Assembly: GCA_001599755.1 (NCBI GenBank)
Contig: BCHX01000002.1
Coordinates: forward strand, 1,488,001 to 1,552,000
DNA length: 64,000 bases
DNA from: Gliomastix tumulicola
Taxonomy: Eukaryota; Ascomycota; Sordariomycetes; Hypocreales; Bionectriaceae
Direction: 5' to 3'
Shown: positions 54,526 to 64,000 of the stretch, in pieces
Layout: each line of letters begins with the position of its first letter
Numbering within the stretch: position 1 is the stretch's first letter
Program-made: the position numbers and the translations under genes
Notes under the pieces: model-generated
Database searches by the model: none
Told to the model about the DNA's origin: nothing
What the model saw: the letters and a program-made list of their open reading frames with translations, nothing else

Positions 54526-55458
54526 GTCGAGGGATGCGGCTGAAGCTGGAGGAGAAGATGGTATCCAAAAGCTCCGGGTCTCGAGAATGAGGGATGGATG
54601 ACGGTTTGGAGGGTCCAGGAGCTCTACCCCACTACGAGGAACAGTACTCAGAGGTCTAGCAGCAATTTGGCATGTGATCTAGCTGGGGGGGGGGGACAAT
54701 GGAGGCAAATCATAGAATCTTGGGATGTATGGCAGATATATACAATCGCGGGATGAACAATGGCTTGACCTCCGAGAGCTTGCCACTTGCACACCGACTT
54801 CCTCAATTGAGGTTCGGTTAACGGAAGAAGGTGACACAATAACTGCTGTAGAAGGCTGCTGACCCTGCACAAGATGCTGTACAAGGCTTGACTCTGCAGA
54901 CACACATTTCTGTCAGCCAACGCCCAGCAGGTTGACCTTCTTACCGCAAGCGGACTAGCGCACCTTCACCAGCTGGAGCAATAAGTCCCACAATTCCCCC
55001 AAGCTTTTGAAAAGCCCACCAGGACCTGTATTATCCATTACTGGGTGCAGTGAACGCGACCTGCGAGCGAACCCGTCCAGCCATCGCCCTTCTTGTCCTG
55101 TCATTCAGATCAATCAGCCCGCTTCTCTTCTCGTGGCAGATCCGCCCAGCATATACACAGCATTGCTATCCCTCGGCGACACGACCAATTCCCGCCCGCG
55201 CCGTGCGCACCCGCCTCCTGAAAAAAAGCCGCGGCCGGCCAACGCGCGCGCAGCTGCAGAAAGGCAACCAGCCCAGTCACGCGTCCAAAAAAAACCCGAA
55301 AGTTTTTCCCATCCCACGGCTCTCTGCCCCGGGCGTCCGTTACTCGAATAGCCCGAGAACGAGTGCCCCGTGCATCTCCGCTGCCAGAAGCAAGAATTTT
55401 TATCCACCTGCGGGCTCCCCTGTGATGCGCCTGGCCAGGCGGTAGCAGCCGGCCGACA
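54526..55458. other. Divergent intergenic region, Maf-like / RSC4-like
   Basis: 933 bp without a supported gene. A run of nine G (about 54686-54694) lies upstream of the Maf-like gene, and a GC-rich, A-run-containing leader lies upstream of the bromodomain gene. Confidence 0.55.
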
Positions 55459-56413
55459 ATGGACAAGCGCAAAGCCAATGGCACCGACGGGCCTGACAAC
55501 GAGGACCGGGCGATGAAGCGTCGTAAACTCGCGGTATGTGGTAGCATAGTCCAGAAATGCGCATTTGGCGCACACCGTCATGCTTGACGGTCCTGCACCG
55601 TCGCCCCAATTGCGACAGCTCAAGCTGGATCCTGCGCCTCAAGAGAGTAAAGGAGGGAGAGCTGACCCCCTAGCAGGAAGAATTCGACCTCTCCAAAGGC
55701 GAAACGCGAGAGTCGACGACCGCCTACGGGATGAGCTTCCTCGACCAGATCCGTCGAACGTCAGATAAGAAGTATGTCTGAGCAATTTCAATTTTGACGG
55801 TGCACTGAGCTGACGTGAAGCAAGTGGTCGCCGTGTCGCAGGGTACTTCGAGGAGCTCCCGGCGAAGGGGAACAACCAGGAGTACTACAAACGGACGCGC
55901 ATGCCGATATCGCTGAGCATGGTCGAGACGAAACTCAAGGATGGCGAGTTCAAGAGCCTCTCCGAGCTCGAGAGCTACCTGAAGCGGATGATACAGAACG
56001 CCAAGGAGTTCTACCCCCGGTCGTCGTCGACATTCGACGATGCTGAGCGCGTGCGTAAGGCGGTCAGCAACTACATGACCAAGACGAACCCCGCCTATCA
56101 GAAGCGCGGATATCAGGCTGTTCCTACACCCCTGCCCCCGGAGGGCGACGAGGCTGAGGCTGAGGAGGAAGACGGTGAGGACGAAGCCAAGGCCGAAGAG
56201 GCTGAAGAGGCTGAGGAGGAGAAAGAAGAACCAGCGGCCGAAGAAGAAGAAGCAGTGAATGGCCATGCAGATACCGGTCGCAGCTCTCGCAAGCGATCCA
56301 TAATCCTTAAGCGGAAGGGTTCCTCTCGTCCCAAGCCACCACCGTCCAACACTCCAAGGAGGGCATCTGCTCGCTTCGATCGCAGCCAGGTCCAGGCAAA
56401 GGTAGAAAAGAAG

Positions 56414-56444
<31 letters not shown>

Positions 56445-57991
56445 CGGAGCCGGAGCCGGAGCCAGAAGAGGAAGAAGAAGAGGAGGAGGAGGAGGAGGAA
56501 GAAGAGGAAGCGGCAGAGGAAGCGGCAGAGGAGGCGGTAGAGGAGGCGGCAGAGGAAGATGCAGAGGAAGATGCAGATGCAGAGCCGGAGCAGGAGCAAG
56601 ATGAGGACGAGGGGTCAACGGAGAGTGCCAGCTATGAAGGCCTTACCTTCCAGCAGGCCCAAGAGAAGGTGATTGAGGATCTGTTGAACTACACGGAGCC
56701 CGAGTACGCAGAACCCTTATCCTCTCTATGTTGACACGGCCGCTGACAGCTTCCAGATATGATAGTGCCTACTTCGAGCCCTTCATCAACCTCCCGCCCC
56801 GAGCACTCAAGGACTACTACAGAATGATCCAGGAGCCCATTTCTGTCAGGAAGTTGCAGAGGATGGTTAAGGGAATTCACGGGCGAAGCAACGAAGCGAC
56901 AGGTATCAGCGAGTTCAAGACGTGGGCTCAGTTTGAGGACAAGGCTAAGCTCCTATGGACGAACGCCTACTACTACAACGAGGAGGGCAGTGACATCTAC
57001 GAGCTGGCACAGGAGCTGGAGGTATGCATGGACTGGAATATGACTTGACGCACGGGGGCTAACCGCACTAGAAACATGTCACGGCCCAGTTTAAGCGAGC
57101 CAGCGCGGCTGTTGCTGATCCAGCGCCGCCTAAGATCAAGCTCAAGGTTGGCCAGCAGCCCACTGATCAGCCTACGCCTTCTAAGAAGATTACGGTTCAT
57201 GTTGGCAGTGGGCGTGGCACTTCTACAGATGCACTCACTCCCCTCACGGGTGAGAGCGTTGGCACGCCCAGCGTCAACGGGGTGAACACGGCGCCAACAC
57301 AGACAACGGCAGCTTCGGCCGCGGCGTCTCCTGGGCAATCTGTTCCGCCGGGACAGAAGAGCGAGGACGCAGCTAGTGCCGCGTCTCCGGCGGTGCGACC
57401 AACGAGCGCGGCGTCTCTCACACCAGCAGCCCAGCCTCCGACTCCCGTTGCTCCTGTTCCACCGCCTGCGCCGGTCATTCCCATGGAGGAAAAGCACCCT
57501 CGCCGACCTGGGAAAGGTATGTCACAACACACTGAAACCACGCCCGAGTGAACCCTGCTAACTATCTGCTAGGCGTCGAGGATGCTCTCATCTCGAGCAT
57601 ACGCTTCTTTGCGTCACACTATGCGAACCAGTCCGACCGGCCGGTGATGGTCTCAGTGTTACCCGACCCAAAGAAGATGCAGCAGTCTGTCACGATCAAT
57701 GTTCCACCCACGCATACCCGCGTAGGTCTGATCACACGGCTTCCAGAGGCTCTCCAGGACCGACAGTATAGCCTCTGGACGTTGCTGGACAAGCAGCCTC
57801 TGCAGCCCAACCACCAGGTGCATCCGGGCCAGCACTCATCTGAGCGTATCTTCGAGTTGACCCTCCGCCCTGGACTCAACATCATCGAATCCCACCTGGT
57901 GGCCGCTGTCCCTAAGGCAGAGCGCGTACCCGGCGAGTCGGAGGTTGAGCTGGAGATCTTCACTATCTATGTCAACGTGATGCGGGTCTAG
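55459..57991 (+). CDS. RSC4: Tandem-bromodomain chromatin remodelling subunit, RSC4-like
   Basis: Six exons (55459-55533, 55677-55771, 55825-56703, 56757-57021, 57072-57516, 57573-57991) give 725 residues. A short basic start (MDKRKANGTDG...MKRRKLA) is followed by bromodomain 1 at about 40-140 (FEELPAKGNNQEYYKRTRMP, QNAKEFYPRSSSTFDD), a long acidic linker with (EP)n and poly-Glu, bromodomain 2 at about 350-437 (FEPFINLPPRALKDYYRMIQ, AKLLWTNAYYYNEEGSDIYE), a Pro/Ala/Thr-rich linker, and a C-terminal beta-rich domain ending in YVNVMRV. This order is that of RSC4, which binds acetylated H3 for the RSC remodeller. The acceptor of intron 1 is a tandem NAGNAG (TAGCAG at 55671-55676), so one extra Gln may be included in some transcripts. 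Confidence 0.9.
56415..56580 (+). repeat. Coding low-complexity repeat: (Glu-Pro)n then poly-Glu/Ala in the RSC4-like linker
   Basis: About eight Glu-Pro pairs (56415-56470) are followed by a run of Glu broken by EEAAEEA units. The DNA is a purine-rich hexamer-like repeat, so length is likely to vary between strains. Confidence 0.9.
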
Positions 57992-58050
57992 TTGTCCGAA
58001 GAACGCGACATGTTTTTGGGAGGATACAAACCAGTCTTCACGGTGTCTTT

Positions 58051-58120
58051 GCCACCACCACAGCCGCCACAGCTACAGCCGCCACAGCCACAGCCAACAC
58101 AGCTACCACCGCTGCCACAG
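58051..58120 (+). repeat. CCACAG/GCCACAG-type degenerate repeat in the 3' flank of RSC4-like
   Basis: About ten CAG or CCACAG units occur in 70 bp just after the stop at 57991, where the 3' UTR should be. They are imperfect, and no coding frame continues the gene through the stop. Confidence 0.75.
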
Positions 58121-59047
58121 TCTTATAGGCCGGGGCCTGTCATGGTGATGGGGGCTAAGTCGACATGCCAGCCATGCGGCGTTAAGCGAGTCCTTGTGCG
58201 CAAGCTACCGCCTCTCCCACCTTTTCCGGGATGGCAAGGTTGATGTTGATAAAAGTATCGATTGGCTCTTGGCTTTTTTGGAGAGACGAGGGTTTGGGAA
58301 TGGGCGTGGACGCTCGACTTGTATTGTACTTTGCTTTTTAGTTGATTTTCCGAGGGGGAAAGGGGCGCTGAGAGTAAATAAGTTGATGGGCATCACAGCT
58401 TAGGTACGGATATAGGACTCTAGATCAGTCATTGGCAGGCAGCTTAATACCAGACAAAAGGAATGGGTACACTGGACGATCCCTTCTCGTTATGTGTGAT
58501 GTCTTTGAAAGGGGGAACAAAGCATTTGACACCGCCTGAAAATGAGATAACTAAGTACCTCCTACTATAATAATGGATGTCATCCAGAATTCCAATGATA
58601 CAAATTGAAGCCCCACCGTTGAGTACCTGCAGGGAACAGGAACCGTTTCTGGGGCGCCTGTCACCTGTAGCAGCCAATAGCGACAGGCGATGATGCCCTG
58701 GAAATGCACTGAAAGTGGCTCCCCCCTGCTCGGCCTATCGCGGCTCCTGCTGGCTGCTGCACGTCAAAAAAAAGGCCCATGAATGACCATGCCAGCAAAC
58801 GGACTAAAAGCCTAGGTAGACAACGCATCGACCTCCGCCCAGCTGGGAAGCAAGGGGCTGCTTCTCCTCCCCGCCGACCGGTGTCCTCCTCCCTTTGTCT
58901 TTTCTCGTTTGTAGGGGGAGAAAAACCATCCGTGAAGAAAGAGAGAAGACTCGCGCGGCCAAAGGGACGAAGTAAACAAGAAGCGAACAAGACGATAGCA
59001 CAACGCCGCCCGCCCGCCAGATGCCTCTCTAGCCCCCATGCATCACG
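58121..59047. other. Intergenic region before the last gene
   Basis: About 0.9 kb without a supported gene. It holds the rest of the RSC4-like 3' UTR and the promoter of the membrane-protein gene. A-runs occur at about 58767. Confidence 0.55.
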
Positions 59048-60489
59048 ATGCCGAGCTTCTTCCTCTTCACGCAGGGCACCGAGTCCCGCGTGCGGCCCAA
59101 CGACTCCTCGCCGCTGCTGGGACGGTACCGAGCCGTGCCGCCGCGTGAGCAGCATCAGCAGCATACGGGCTACAGACGAGGGCAGCAGCGGAGTCCCGTC
59201 GGGCTGCTGTCGAACGGGAGGGGCAGCGTGCACGTGGGATACGGGGCGCTCGTGGTCGAGGGTCTTGCCGGGGAGGAGGAGGAGGTCAACGACGATGAGG
59301 ATGGGCACGACGATGGCAGCTTGGGGCGGTGGGAGAGGATATGGCAGCGCTGGGTGATTGATCTCTGGGTGCGGCCGCGGCAGCTGGCTGTCAAGAGGAT
59401 CGCTGAGAGGTGGTGGACTCGCTACGGCTTGCTGGTCTTTTTGCCAGCTCTCCTTGTATGTGTTTGATTCCCTTCCCGTCGTATCTGTCCCGTCAAGAGA
59501 GAGAGAGAGAGGAAAAACTAACTATCGTGCAACACAGACCATCGGATGGTGCTCCCTGCCGTTCCCCCAGTATCCCCTCCCCTACGACCACCACAAGAAC
59601 CCAGGTGACGACAACGGCTCGACGTCCCCCGAGAAGACGCCCGGCCACGGCCGCGCCCGCGTCCAGGTCAGCTTCTGGTTCTTCCTCTTCGTCTACTACG
59701 GCTTCTACAACGTCACCGCCCTCATCTGGATCTCCAAGGTCTTCAACCTGTACAGCCTCAACTGGTGGCCGCAGTCGCTCGGCTTCCCGCTCACCGTCAC
59801 GCTCATCGCGCTGCTGTCGCTGCTCGTGCCGATTCCCATATACTTCGCCGACGCCACGCGGTTCCTCGTCGCGCACAACACGGCCTGGATCTCGTGGACC
59901 TTCCTCATCATGGCCATGCCCGTCGCCATCGCGCTGCTCGTGCTGCGCAGCAACGAGCGGCACATCGGCCTGCGGAACTCGCTCTCGGAGACGCAGCGCA
60001 TCTTTGACAGTGCCATGGCGCCCTGGTGGTCGTCCAACGGGGACGTCGACACGTGGTCTAGGAGGGATCGTCGCCGGGCTGACTACGCGGCTGTTGCTGC
60101 GGATCCGTTCGGCGGCACCGATGACGAGGATATCATGCATGCGTCCTCGGTGTCCTTTGAACGGCCTCCGCGCGGGGTGCGGCGCCGCTGGTTCCCGGCG
60201 AGCTTCGTGCGCTTCCTCTGGTTCTGCGTCGCCATGTTTATCGGGCTCATGGCCTATGTGCTTGGGGAGGCGTACGCCGAGCTGTACCTGCGGACGCTCC
60301 CGCACAACAACCTGGAGACGGTGGTGTATGTCTACGGGTGGGTGATCACCGTGCATCTGCTTGATGCGCTGACGGGCTGGGTCCTGGGTATTCGCGAGGG
60401 CGAGAGAGTAGGGAGCTACCCTCTGAGCTGGGTGTTCAAACTGTGAGACTCCCCCCCTTCACCCCCGTTTTACCCCCTTTTCTGCCCTG

Positions 60490-60526
<37 letters not shown>

Positions 60527-61110
60527 ACACGAGACGCAAAAGCTACTTCATGTTGACGTACCAGACCTACGTCCGCGCCCTCTACGCCCGCCTCCGCTCC
60601 CCCTCCCAGTTCATCATCCTTCAGGTCCTCTCCTCGACCGGCCTCGTCGTCCTCACGCCGCTCATGATGACGACGCTCTTCCACCGCATCCTCTCCGTCC
60701 TCGGCTTCACCACCCTCTCCTACGGCACCTACCAGAAGCTCCAGGTGCGCAACGTCTTCATCCGCTTCCTCGCCGAGAACGCGTCCATGTCCGCCTTCCT
60801 CGGCAGCGTCCTCGTCCTGCACTTTGGCGCCAACAAGGACGTCTACCCTTACTTCGCCTTCGACGTCGCCTCGGAGCCGTACGACTTCAACCGCACCTTC
60901 TACGCGTCCTCCGTCACCTGGGGGTGCGAGCTCGTCGCGAGCCTGCTCGTGCGCGGGCTCATCCGCGTCTTCTTCGGCGTCGACGTCGGGCTCGAGGGCA
61001 AGATGGACCTGGCCGTGTGGCCCGAGCTGCTGCCGACCTGTGTGGCCGTCACGCTGCATGTGCTGCAGAATATGCTCTTCTCCATCATCCGTCTGCAGTT
61101 TCGCGCTTGA
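59048..61110 (+). CDS. Conserved fungal polytopic membrane protein, unknown function
   Basis: Three exons (59048-59455, 59538-60442, 60543-61110) give 626 residues. The first ~110 residues are soluble and variable with an acidic patch (GEEEEVNDDEDGHDDG). About eight to nine hydrophobic segments follow, including YGLLVFLPALLTIGW, FWFFLFVYYGFYNVTALIWI, FPLTVTLIALLSLLVPIPIY, TAWISWTFLIMAMPVAIALL, FLWFCVAMFIGLMAYVLGEA, VVYVYGWVITVHLLDALTGW and FIILQVLSSTGLVVLTPLMM. Short charged loops separate them (WVLGIREGERVGSY). No transporter or enzyme signature is obvious, so I call it only an integral membrane protein of the ascomycete endomembrane or plasma membrane. Both introns contain dinucleotide microsatellites. 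Confidence 0.8.
59496..59511. repeat. (AG)8 microsatellite in an intron
   Basis: Eight AG dinucleotides lie in intron 1 (59456-59537) of the polytopic membrane-protein gene, a little before its branch site and acceptor. Confidence 0.95.
60491..60524. repeat. (AC)17 microsatellite in an intron
   Basis: Seventeen uninterrupted AC dinucleotides fill a third of intron 2 (60443-60542) of the same gene, ending 18 bp before the acceptor. This is the longest perfect microsatellite I see in the window. Confidence 0.97.
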
Positions 61111-64000
61111 GGAACCCGTTTTTTTCTCTACATACAGTGCTTGTTCTGTATATACCGGTGGTGGCTGTCTTCTTTTCTTTCTGTTTCTTCCATCCAGCAT
61201 GGCGCTCTGTGTGTTTCTCCGTCTTTCCCGTAGAAGCAAGCATATTGATACCCCCTCCTCCCCCCCCTTTTCGATAGAGCGCGTTCTTCCGTCTTTCCCG
61301 GGTGCAAATTTCGCACCAGTAATTCATAATAGAAAGCTCCCATGCCTGTTTTACACACGAGTCAAGACCTCGCCTCCTCCGCCAATAGCTAGCTTACGAA
61401 ATCCTCGCCGACCTAGACTAAACATGATGGTGTGGAGGAGCTTCATCACCTCACCGCTACTTGTCGGGCACTTACTGTTACCTCCCCGACAGGGAGAAAT
61501 GGAGGGGGGCGAAAGCAAGCGAGTAGGTAGGTAAGAATGGTTGTATCTGGGGTAACTAATTTCATGCAGAACGCATGCTGTGCAACCAGAAAATCAGGGA
61601 GTAAACCCCTGTCCGTCCTCTCCCCCCCCCCCTTCGATCAAGGAGGGGAGAAGAAAGGGAGGGGTACTATACAAGATGGAAGACCGGTGTAGGAAAGGAG
61701 AGCCAACCACGTCCCTCTCTGCCCATCTAATGTGGACTGTGTTGGGCTCGATGAGACGTCCGGCAGAGGGCCTCGATTCAATGTGAGGCCCAGGTGTGGT
61801 TGCACTCAAGGTGATGATGGTGGTGGCAGCGGTAGAGGAGGGATTGATTGCCTGACCTGCATAACCAGCAGCCCACCATCACGATCGACAAGAGATACGG
61901 AGTGCTTAATGTCTGCTAGGCCGTATACCCGTTGCTAGGGGGGTCCCCTATTGACACTGCTGGGACCCCTCTTCCCCCTCCCTTGGTGAGGTGAGAGTGA
62001 AGCCGCTTGACGCCACGGCCTGAGTCCACCGCTCTAGCTTTAGATAGTCTAGATAGCTGCGAGCCGTCTGAAAGCAAGCAAACCGAACCACCCGTTCCGA
62101 ATCCTCGGTAGGAAAGGGCATGGATACGATCACGTCAAAAGCAAGCTTTCAAATCAGAGTTGAGGACCATCAAGGGCGATAAGGAGCTGGCGCGGTAGCT
62201 CTTATCTTGCCAGCGCAGGCAGGTCATGCACAAACATGTGATGGTGGGGGGCTATCACAACTCCGAAAGTTATGAGTCGCATTAAGAGATCGTAGAGGCC
62301 CCCCTAATGCAAGCCTCCGCCCTACCGCCTTGATAGAGCACCACCGCTGCATACACGTACACGGCGCCTTTGCACAAAGTGGTGTGAATGGCGTGTCGTA
62401 CGTGGTGGGGAGGGGAGGGGCATCAAACAGCGGTCAGACTTTAAGGGCAAGCTGAGCAAGCAACCGCTCGTAGCATCGGATGCTGAGAATGAGTAGCTGA
62501 GTTTCACTACGAGTTGGAAACGGAGCGTTGACATGTATGTAATAAGTCAGTGCAGGTGGTACGCAGTCGTCGGCCAGTGCCGGAGGACTAGTCGGAAAAA
62601 AACTCCGACATGGCCCAACGCATGGATAGTGAGTCAACCTGCCTGCAGGCAGTCTGGCAAGGCAGTCAAAAGGCACCTTTTGCAGTGCCCATCGAATCAG
62701 ATCCCTGGCTCTTACCGAAAACCGTCCTTCCTTTGGGCTCCTGACGGCTGCGTCCATCAGGCAAGCAAGCATGGATGGCCTGTTGATGAATGACTCAACA
62801 TGGCATGCGGCGTGTGGTGAGTTCTCCGCATGTATCAGCCTGAGTGACTGGTTGGTGGGGATGGCAAGGAGACAAGCAGCCTTATCTGGCCTACTCCTCA
62901 CGCAGACAAGCGACTAGTACTCGGTGCTGCTGCTAGATCCCGTGGGTGGAGGGGGTAGTTGGCTTGCCGGCTCGTGATGGTGTGCAGCAAGGCAACGGAC
63001 AATAGTACCTGTCTGGCCGAATGGTGAAACCGAGATGCGAGAAAAGGTCGCTCTGTGCACGATATCACATTAGCAATATTACCCCTGGTCGTGAGGGCTC
63101 TTTGGACAAGGCCATCCTGGCCAAGCACCCTAGGACCAGACTTCCATTCTTGGTAAAGAACACTGGCGGAAGCTTCATGGAAAAAATTTACCTGGCAGAC
63201 ACCACCCTTTGCCTGGGCGTATTATGCAACCCCTGTCGGCTGCATTCTGCGTGCATGTCGCTCGCTGTCCGGAGACACCTTGGGCACCCACACCCTCTCT
63301 TAGAGACAGCAGCAGAGAGGCCAGAGAGCACGAAAATATGACAGTGTCTCAGTACGTAAAATGGATCTCCGCCCCTGCTGCTCGGGTGCCTCCACACCAC
63401 CCTTGTCCCCTGTTGTTGCTGTCCGTTTCTCGTCTTCGTCCCGCACGCTGTGATAGGATGGCTGAGCGTGGCATGAATAAGAATTGCGAAGCCACCAGTC
63501 TCGTAACCGCACCGGTTGCCGGTCAAGGAATGACGAAACTCAGCCCATGGTGTGCCGTGCATGGGGAAAGGCCTGGCAGCGTACGGAGCATGCGTAACAC
63601 GTCTGAGTTGGGTCAAGCCGTGACTCGCCATGCAGCTCGCTGGTTGGCTCGATGTAATTCTGGAGACCTGCACGGTGACCCAAATAAGACGAAATAGTGA
63701 CGACAACGATTAGAGGAGGGTATACGGCGCAGCTTGCTCAACAGCCGACACGTCGATACGAGAACGGTGATGGTGAGGGTGTGGAAGCGCCGAGCTGCTG
63801 ACTGTTCGAGGCCGCTCGTAACCGTCGCCGCGACGAGGCTGACCAAACACGGCACAATAGATAAAGGGGTCCGCCCAGCGCAGACGAGGGTGGCAGGCCC
63901 AGGTAGGTTCGAAGATGCTCTTCCGTGGGGAACGTTTGCGCGCTCACTGATGGTGATGGGCATGCAGTGGCCGGCTAAATCGTCCTGGGTCTCCAATATT
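61111..64000. other. Gene-free end of the window
   Basis: 2.9 kb with no supported coding exon on either strand, no tRNA box B and no repeat structure of note. It starts with the 3' UTR of the membrane-protein gene. A C-run (about 61621-61631) and short CT-rich stretches are the only landmarks. A gene whose exons lie mostly beyond the window could begin near the right edge, but I cannot show one. Confidence 0.5.

Noticed and set aside
61111..64000. Possible tRNA, transposon relic or RIP-mutated repeat in the right-hand gap
   Set aside because: No box A/B pair, no terminal inverted repeats, no AT-rich bias or TpA excess visible by eye.

Overview
This is a stretch of nuclear genome from a filamentous ascomycete (Pezizomycotina, most likely a Sordariomycete). 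The evidence is short spliceosomal introns (about 50-130 bp, with CTAAC/CTAAT-like branch sites), G/C-ending codons in the genes, gene-scale intergenic gaps, and a gene set with typical Pezizomycotina members: a signal-peptide HET-C protein with a Gly-rich tail, a mitochondrial TyrRS of the CYT-18 type, PEX2, single-chain urease, and betaine lipid synthase BTA1. I cannot name the genus. I see no transposon, tRNA, rRNA, CRISPR, viral or plasmid feature, and no clear secondary-metabolite cluster. Three N bases (42070, 48745, 48748) mark assembly uncertainty.

Layout. 1-9.6 kb: partial Vps3844-like gene (-), an inner-membrane-like mitochondrial protein (+), a P-loop NTPase/kinase (+), PEX2 (-), and a conserved two-TM protein of unknown role (+). 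9.6-11.4 kb: PA-TM-RING ubiquitin ligase (-) with an unresolved 5' end. 11.4-16.3 kb: long non-coding stretch. 16.3-19.4 kb: het-c (-), followed by another 3.1 kb gap. 22.5-30 kb: HMG-box protein (+), urease (-), SAGA subunit ADA3 (-). 31.5-39.5 kb: BTA1 (+), SDH4 (-), CYT-18-type TyrRS (+), NPR2 (-). 40.5-47.1 kb: DSK2/ubiquilin (+), quinone-oxidoreductase-like MDR (+), KAP120-type importin (-). 48.2-54.5 kb: DUF1479 oxygenase-fold protein (-), mitochondrial ThrRS (+), a bHLH factor (-), Maf-like pyrophosphatase (-). 55.5-61.1 kb: tandem-bromodomain RSC4-like subunit (+) and a polytopic membrane protein (+). 61.1-64 kb: no gene seen.

The genes are mostly housekeeping and do not form one pathway. 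Themes that do recur are mitochondrial function (SDH4 and TyrRS share a 437-bp divergent promoter; DUF1479 and mito-ThrRS share a 684-bp one), chromatin (ADA3, RSC4, HMG-box), nitrogen (urease, NPR2) and ubiquitin (PEX2, PA-TM-RING, DSK2).

I rebuilt the gene models by hand from splice signals and checked that exon lengths sum to multiples of three. The most interesting observations are structural: two GC-AG introns, an in-frame stop-free 60-bp intron, an 18-bp internal micro-exon, a 12-bp first coding exon, and het-c sitting in a gene-poor island. I did not find a convincing undescribed biological system.
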